Of a stretch of 64,000 bases of DNA, positions 59,082 to 64,000 are shown in pieces. A program made the translations under genes and the position numbers. Within the stretch, counting starts at the first letter, position 1. Each line of letters opens with the position of its first letter. The DNA is taken from NCBI GenBank assembly GCA_019636275.1, contig JAHBXY010000026.1:1-64000 (forward strand), written 5' to 3'. Origin of the DNA: Planctomycetota bacterium (GTDB lineage Bacteria; Planctomycetota; J058). Under the pieces are notes generated by a model, which worked only from the letters and a program-made list of their open reading frames with translations, made no database searches and was not told the DNA's origin.

Positions 59082-61124
59082 CGCGCGGCCGGGAGCGGGC
59101 CGCCCTGCTCGCGCTCCTGGCCCTCGGGGCGGCGCTGCGCCTGGCCCGCCCGGGGGCCGACCTGCCGCTGGCGTACGAGGCGACCGACGCGCCGATCCAG
59201 GACGCGCTGTGGTACCTCGAGGCCGCCACGTGGGAGGCCGAGGGCCTCCCGCGCGACCTCGAGCTCGCCCCGCCCTACGACCCGCCGGTGTGGGTGCAGG
59301 TCGGCCGCGTGTGGTTCGCGCTCGCCGGCGTGTCGCTCGCCTCGGCGCAGGCCCTGGGCGCCGTCGTGTCGCTGCTGACCGCCCTGCTGGCGTGGCGCGT
59401 CGCCCGGGCGGCGCTCGGCGCCGCGGGCGGGCTGACGGCGGCGGCCGTGCTCTGCACCCTGCCGCCGTTCGTGTGGCTATCGCGGACGACGCTGGTCTAC
59501 GGCCCGGCCGCCCTGGCCCTGACCGCCGCGGCGGCGCTGGCCCTCGCGGCCGGCCGCCGCCCGCGCCAGGGGGCCTGGGGGCTCCGAGGCGGCGCCTGGG
59601 CGGCGCGCTCGGGCTGTGGCGTTGGCCAGCCTGGAGGTGGCGGGCGCCGGCCCTGGCGCGCGAGGCGCGCTCGCGGCGGTCGGCGCCGGCGGCCTCGTCG
59701 GCTGGTGGCGGCTTCGGCGGGCGCGGCCGGACCAGGCGTGGCGCGGCGCGCTGCTGCTCGCCGCCTGGGCGATCGTCGTCGCCACCACGCTGGTCCTGCG
59801 CCCGCCGGCGGCCGCCCTCACCGGCGGCCTGGCGCTCCTGCACGTCACGCGAGCGCGCGGCCGCCTTCGAGAGGTCGGCGCGCTCCTGGGGGTCGCGGGG
59901 CTCGGCCTCGTCCTCCTGCTCGCCTGGGACCCGGGCGCGCTCCGGGCGCACACGCTCGACCGCCTCCAGCGCTACGTGACGTCGCCGGGCCTCGACGCCG
60001 CCGCGCTCGCCACGCGCGCCCTGCGCCTCGGCGGGGCGCCGGCCCTGGACGGCACCGGGAGCGGCTTCCTGCCCCTGGCCCCGGGCGCGGCGCTCGTCGC
60101 CTGCCTGGGCGCGGCCGTGGCCCTCGGCCGCCTGCGGTCGCGCGGCCGCTCGAGCGACCTGGCCGCCCTGGCGCTCGGGTGGGCGCTCCTGTTCGGGGTC
60201 GGGGCCGTGCTCTCGAGCTACCGCCCGCTGCGCTACTTCGCCGTCCTCGCGCCGCCGCTCGCCCTCCTGGCCGCCTTCGCCGTGGCGCGCCTGGCCACCG
60301 GTCGATCGCCGCAGGTGGGCGCACGCGCGGCCGCCGCCGTGGCCGCCCTGGCGGCGCCGCACGCGCTCGACCTGCTCGCGGGCCCGCTCCGGCTCCCCGA
60401 CCTGCTCCTGGCGGCCGGCACGGGCGCCATCGTGGCGGCCGCCCTGGTCCGCGCCCGCCTCGCGCTCCCGGTCGGGACGCCGCGCGCCCTGGCCCTGGGG
60501 GCCCTGGTCGTGGCGACCGGGCCCGGGGCGGCCGCGTGCGCCCTGGACCTCGCCCGCCCGACCTGGAGCACCGCGCAGGCGAACCGCGCCGCCGCCGCCG
60601 CCCTCGGGCCCGGGGCCTCGCTCGTGGGGCCGCACGCCTCGGTCCTGGCCCTCGGGCACGGGGTCACCCGCCGCCGCGCGCCGTGGATCGACGCCGCGCC
60701 GGAGCGGATCGACGCCACGATCGAGCGCCTGCGCCTGGTCGGGGCCACCCACATCGCCCTGGGGATCGAGCAAGCCCGGTCGAGCCGCCTGCTCCATGCC
60801 CTGGCGGAGCGGGGGGTCCCCACGACCCTCGTGGGGATCTTCCTACCCCGCGGGACCCCGGTCCTCCTGGTCCGGCTCCCCTGGGCCACGGAAGGTGGGA
60901 CGTACTCCCTCTCCGCCTTCGAGCGGCGCCGCCTCGGCGACGCCGATCCTGGCGCGCCGCCGACCGCCGAGGAGGAGGACGACCTGCTCCTCCCCCGGGT
61001 CCGGGCCCTGGCGCTGGAAGGGCTGACGGAGCGGGCCGACGCTGTGGCGATCGCCTCGGCGTCCGAAAACACAGAACTTATGCACGCAGCCCGCCGGGCC
61101 ATCGCCGCGGGGGGGCAACGGTGA
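59078..61124 (+). pseudogene. Polytopic membrane protein, probable GT-C type, with an internal frameshift
   Basis: From GTG 59078 (GTGA overlap with the PGT stop) the frame gives about 165 residues of PMT-like sequence (YEATDAPIQDALWYLEAATW, then LTALLAWRVARAALGAAGG). Near 59570-59600, at G-runs (GGGGGCC and GGGGGCT), it loses sense, and the continuation is in another frame ending at 61124 (GLVGWWRLRRARPDQAW, then ALLLAAWAIVVATTLVLRPP). Together about 680 residues, the usual size for such proteins in this window. Either an assembly or base-call error or a true mutation; the rest looks intact with no stops. Last gene of this plus-strand run. Confidence 0.7.
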
Positions 61125-61142
61125 GTCGTTTCCCCTGCGCGC

Positions 61143-61170
61143 TTGAATCGGCAGGACCGATTGGTATAAA
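61143..61170 (+). promoter_or_regulatory. Sigma-70 promoter of the pilin-like gene
   Basis: TTGAAT (61143-61148), 16-bp spacer, TATAAA (61165-61170). This is the most AT-rich -10 of the window and leaves a leader of about 225 bases. Confidence 0.7.
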
Positions 61171-61174
61171 TCCC

Positions 61175-61401
61175 GCCTGCGGGGCGCCTCCCGTGCCCCT
61201 CTTCGTCACTGGAGTGACGTTCAACGTCACCCCTGAAGGACGATAGGGGCCATCGGGTTTCAGCGAGACAAGGGGCTGTGGGGCCTCACCCCCGGGCATG
61301 AGGTTTGTTACGGGGGAGCGAGACCTCCCGAGACCACGTGGACGTCGTCGGACCGAACCTGCGGTGCGCCGCAGGATGGGACACGCGAAAGGAGACCGTT
61401 C
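61175..61401 (+). promoter_or_regulatory. Structured 5' leader of the pilin-like gene
   Basis: Arms A (CGTCAC, 61204-61209), B (GTGACGT, 61214-61220) and C (ACGTCAC, 61224-61230) allow two mutually exclusive hairpins, A-B and B-C. A further perfect hairpin is at 61358-61375 (CCTGCGG stem, TGCG loop). The ribosome-binding site AAAGGAGA (61388-61394) follows it. No known riboswitch consensus is recognised. Such a leader can mediate attenuation, message stability or translation control. Confidence 0.5.
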
Positions 61402-61896
61402 TTGAAGATCCAGAAGAAGAGGGGCTTTACCCTCATCGAGCTCATGATCGTCATCGCGATCATCGCCATCATCGCGGCGATCGCCATTCCGAACCTGATC
61501 GAGGCCCGTAAGCACGGCAACGAGGCCGCTGCGATCGGCGCGCTGAAGACCATCAGCACCTCGCAGACGGTCTTCCGTGAGGGCGACAAGGAGGGCGACG
61601 GCCTCCTCGACTACGCCGTCAACCTGGGCGAGCTGTCGAACACGAACCTGATCGACCCGGTTCTGGGCAGCGGCACGAAGCAGGGCTACATCTTCACCGC
61701 CACCCACTCGACGCTGACCTCGGAGTTCCTCTGGTTCGCCGTGGCCAACCCCGTGCAGCCCGGCACGACGGGCGACCGGTACTTCGCGACCAACCACTCG
61801 GGCGTGATCTACTACACGGGCGTCCAGGGCACGTCGATCTCCGCCAACAACACCACGTGCGTCGTTCCGACCACGATGCTCCCGGTCGGCAAGTAA
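61402..61896 (+). CDS. Type IV pilin-like / type II pseudopilin-like protein
   Basis: 164 residues from TTG 61402 with AAAGGAGA, 7 bases upstream. Prepilin signal KKRG-FTLIELMIVIAIIAII, cleaved after Gly9 or so, with Glu5 of the mature protein present. The body has EAAAIGALKTISTSQTVFRE, DKEGDGLLDYA, LIDPVLGSGTKQGYIF and TTGDRYFATNHSGVIYYTG, a set of motifs common in planctomycete pilin-like proteins. It is exported and assembled in a surface filament or secretion pseudopilus. Strong promoter, long leader and own terminator suggest high, separately controlled expression. Confidence 0.85.
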   Translation: MKIQKKRGFTLIELMIVIAIIAIIAAIAIPNLIEARKHGNEAAAIGALKTISTSQTVFREGDKEGDGLLDYAVNLGELSNTNLIDPVLGSGTKQGYIFTATHSTLTSEFLWFAVANPVQPGTTGDRYFATNHSGVIYYTGVQGTSISANNTTCVVPTTMLPVGK

Positions 61897-61920
61897 CTCC
61901 GACCTGATCGACTTTCGAGA

Positions 61921-61945
61921 CGGCGGCGGGCCCTGCCCGCCGCCG
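61921..61945 (+). terminator. Intrinsic terminator after the pilin-like gene
   Basis: Perfect 11-bp GC stem (61921-61931 with 61935-61945), 3-base loop, followed by CTTCGTTTCC. 24 bases after the stop codon. Confidence 0.8.
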
Positions 61946-61998
61946 CTTCGTTTCCGGAGCCCCCGTCCCCCGGCCGCCGTCGGGTAGGCTGGCGCGCC

Positions 61999-63051
61999 AT
62001 GCGACAGGCCCTCCTCCAGGCCCCCGGGAAGCTCGAGCTCCGCGACGTGCCCGACCTCACGCCAGGACCTGGCGAGCTGGTCGTGCGCGTCGACGTGGCG
62101 CTCACCTGCGGCACCGACCTCAAGACCTACCGCCGCGGGCACCCGAAGCTGCCCATGCCGACCCCGCTCGGGCACGAGTACACCGGGGTCGTCGCCGCCG
62201 TCGGCGAGGGCGTGACCCGCTTCCGCCCGGGCGACGCCGTCGTCGCCGCGCCGTCGGCGCCGTGCGGCGCGTGCGACCCGTGCGCGGCCGGGCTCGAGAA
62301 CCTGTGCGACCGGATCGACGGCACCACCATGGCCTGGGGGGCCTTCGCCGAGCAGATCCGGATCCCGGCCCACGTCGCGCGCAAGAACGTGTTCCTGCGC
62401 CCGCCGGGGCTGGCGCCGACCGAGGCGGCCCTCCTCGAGCCGCTGGCGTGCGTCGTCAACGGCGTCGCCCGGCTCGACCTGACCCGCGCCGAGACGGTCG
62501 TGGTGCTCGGCGCCGGGCCGATCGGCCTCCTGTTCGTCGCCCTCCTCCGCCGCCAGGGCGTGCCGCGCGTGCTCGCCGCCGGCCGCCACGCGGGGCGCCT
62601 AGAGGCCGCCCTGGCCATGGGGGCGCACGAGGTCGTCGACCTGGGCGCGGACGCGTCCGACCCGCAGGCCCTCGCCCGCGCCGTGCGCGCCCGCGCGCCG
62701 CGCGGCGCCTGCGCCGTCGTCGAGTGCGTCGGCCGGCCCGAGGCCTGGCTGGGCGCGATCGCGTCGGTGCGCAAGGGGGGCGAGGTGCTCCTCTACGGCG
62801 GCTGCGCCGCCGGGACGACCGTCCCGGTCGACGCGCACCGCCTCCACTACGACGCGCTCACGCTCAAGGGCGCGTTCCACTTCACCCCCGCCGACGTGCG
62901 CGTGGCCCTCGACCTCCTCACCCGACGCGCGCTGCCCCTGGCGCGCCTCGTCAGCGCCGAGGTGCCGCTCGCGCGGCTGCAGGAGGCCCTCGACGCGCTC
63001 TGCCGCGGCGAGGCGCTCAAGCTGGCCATCGTGCCCGGGAGCCCCGCGTGA
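61999..63051 (+). CDS. Zinc-dependent alcohol dehydrogenase family (MDR)
   Basis: 350 residues. Catalytic zinc ligands Cys37 (TCGTD) and GHEYTGVV; the structural zinc site CGACDPCAAGLENLC is intact. NAD(P) motif VVVLGAGPIGLLFVALL. Similar to threonine/sorbitol dehydrogenases and to glycan-cluster enzymes such as those for inositol. ATG 61999 has no Shine-Dalgarno but a TAGGCT lies 8 bases upstream, so its message may be leaderless. Its stop overlaps the start of a second MDR enzyme, suggesting a two-subunit or sequential pathway. Confidence 0.85.
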   Translation: MRQALLQAPGKLELRDVPDLTPGPGELVVRVDVALTCGTDLKTYRRGHPKLPMPTPLGHEYTGVVAAVGEGVTRFRPGDAVVAAPSAPCGACDPCAAGLENLCDRIDGTTMAWGAFAEQIRIPAHVARKNVFLRPPGLAPTEAALLEPLACVVNGVARLDLTRAETVVVLGAGPIGLLFVALLRRQGVPRVLAAGRHAGRLEAALAMGAHEVVDLGADASDPQALARAVRARAPRGACAVVECVGRPEAWLGAIASVRKGGEVLLYGGCAAGTTVPVDAHRLHYDALTLKGAFHFTPADVRVALDLLTRRALPLARLVSAEVPLARLQEALDALCRGEALKLAIVPGSPA

Positions 63052-64000
63052 AGGTCGCCAGGACGCTGTCGTTCGAGCGCACCGAGGTGCAGGAGGCGCC
63101 GGTCCCGGCGCTCGGACCGGGCGACGCGCTCGTGCGCGTCGAGGCGTGCGGCCTGTGCGGGAGCGACGCCTCGCGCTGGTACGTCGAGACCAAGGTCCCG
63201 ACCGTGCTCGGCCACGAGCCCGGCGGCGTCGTCGTGGCCACCGGACCGGGCTGCGCCGTGCGCGAGGGCGACCGCGTCTTCGTCCACCACCACGTCTCGT
63301 GCGGCGAGTGCCATGCCTGCCGCCGCGGGATCGAGACGAGCTGCGCCCTGTTCAAGCGCTCGCGCCTGGATCCGGGCGGGTTCGCCGAGCTCGTCCGCGT
63401 CCCGCGCGACAACGTCGAGCGCGACACCCTCGTCCTGCCCGACGACGTGACGTTCGAGCAGGCGACGTTCATCGAGCCGCTCGCCTGCAGCGTCCGCGCC
63501 GTGCAGAAGCTGCCGCTGCGCCCCGGCGACACCGCGCTGGTCATCGGCCTCGGCGTCATGGGCCTCATGAACGGGCGCCTCCTGCGCCACGCGGGCGCCG
63601 CCGTCGTCCTCGGCACCGACCTCTCGGCCGCGCGGCGCGCCCGCGCCCTCGGCTGGGGCTTCGACCTGACGCTCGACCCGCGCGACGACGGCTTCGCCAC
63701 GGCCGCGCGCGAGGCCACGGGCGGCCGCGGCCCGGACCACGTGATCGTCGGCCCGGCCAGCGGGGCGGCCCTCGAGCAGGCGCTGAGCGTCGTCGCGCCC
63801 GGCGGCACGGTGGTCCTCTTCTCGCCGTTCGCGCCGGCGCCGCCGGCGCAGGTCTCGCTCCATCGCCTGTACTTCGCCGAGGTGAACCTCACCGCCTCGT
63901 ACTCGTGCGCCGCCAAGGAGACGCGCGCCGCCCTCGACCTGATCCGCGGCGGCGTCGTTCAAGTCGACCGGCTCGTTTCGCATCGGCTTCCGCTCGATGG
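63048..64000 (+). CDS. Second zinc-dependent alcohol dehydrogenase (3' end outside the window)
   Basis: 317 codons present from GTG 63048. Catalytic zinc ligands GLCGSD and GHEPGGVV, structural zinc site CGECHACRRGIETSC, NAD(P) motif LVIGLGVMGLMNGRLL. Most of the family length (about 340-350) is in view, so little is missing. It differs clearly from the preceding paralogue, so the two are not a recent duplication. Coupled to it by GTGA. Substrate unknown. Confidence 0.85.
   Translation, partial: MKVARTLSFERTEVQEAPVPALGPGDALVRVEACGLCGSDASRWYVETKVPTVLGHEPGGVVVATGPGCAVREGDRVFVHHHVSCGECHACRRGIETSCALFKRSRLDPGGFAELVRVPRDNVERDTLVLPDDVTFEQATFIEPLACSVRAVQKLPLRPGDTALVIGLGVMGLMNGRLLRHAGAAVVLGTDLSAARRARALGWGFDLTLDPRDDGFATAAREATGGRGPDHVIVGPASGAALEQALSVVAPGGTVVLFSPFAPAPPAQVSLHRLYFAEVNLTASYSCAAKETRAALDLIRGGVVQVDRLVSHRLPLD

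Noticed and set aside
61175..61401. c-di-GMP-I or other known riboswitch in the pilin leader
   Set aside because: The conserved aptamer segments (for example a GCAAA-type tetraloop and receptor) are not present. Only hairpins can be stated.

Overview
The window is very GC-rich (roughly 70-75 %) bacterial chromosome, densely coded, with many genes joined by 4-base GTGA or ATGA stop/start overlaps. No rRNA or other phylogenetic marker is present. The TTG-started type IV pilin-like protein near 61.4 kb, the long disordered protein with L7/L12-like ends at 14.2-17.0 kb and the general gene style resemble Planctomycetota, but that assignment is an inference of moderate strength.

Layout. (1) 1-3.7 kb: the 3' part of a SNF2-family helicase fused to a helix-turn-helix, and a Rpn/Transposase_31-type nuclease. 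(2) 3.77-13.43 kb: an integrated mobile element of about 9.6 kb in the 3' end of a tRNA-Thr(CGT) gene, bounded by a 37-bp direct repeat. It carries a primase-helicase, a nested inverted-repeat structure that looks like a replication origin, a helix-turn-helix protein that may be a small terminase, an HK97-type prohead protease, a coiled-coil protein, an excisionase-like protein and a tyrosine integrase. I see no capsid, portal, large terminase or tail gene, so it looks like a phage satellite or a reduced prophage. (3) 13.4-20.4 kb: zinc-ribbon and L7/L12-like proteins, a XerC/D recombinase, PabB and a phosphoesterase. (4) 20.5-26.1 kb: a five-gene sugar/glycosyltransferase operon that starts with an unusual PLP-enzyme/GT2 fusion. 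(5) 26.1-32.3 kb: housekeeping genes, with ftsH-pdxJ-methyltransferase on the minus strand and a CorC-like protein and a 2-hydroxyacid dehydrogenase on the plus strand. (6) 32.3-61.1 kb: a large surface-polysaccharide locus. It has a long minus-strand run of glycosyltransferases, an acyltransferase, an asparagine-synthase homologue and polytopic membrane proteins, a three-gene UDP-6-deoxy-L-HexNAc pathway, a Wzm/Wzt ABC exporter, a radical SAM enzyme and a WbaP-type initiating phosphoglycosyl transferase. An 850-bp repeat array interrupts the minus-strand run, and a tRNA-Ser lies at 54.9 kb. (7) 61.4-64 kb: the pilin-like gene behind a long structured leader, then two tandem zinc alcohol dehydrogenases, the second cut by the window end.

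How it works together. Regions 4 and 6 make nucleotide sugars (GDP-fucose/colitose-type and UDP-QuiNAc/FucNAc-type), start a glycan on undecaprenyl phosphate, extend and decorate it, and export it through Wzm/Wzt. The mobile element is self-contained for integration, excision and probably replication, and may use a helper phage for packaging. The strongest candidates for something new are the element itself, its putative origin, its capsid-less protease plus coiled-coil pair, and the 82/104-bp repeat array.
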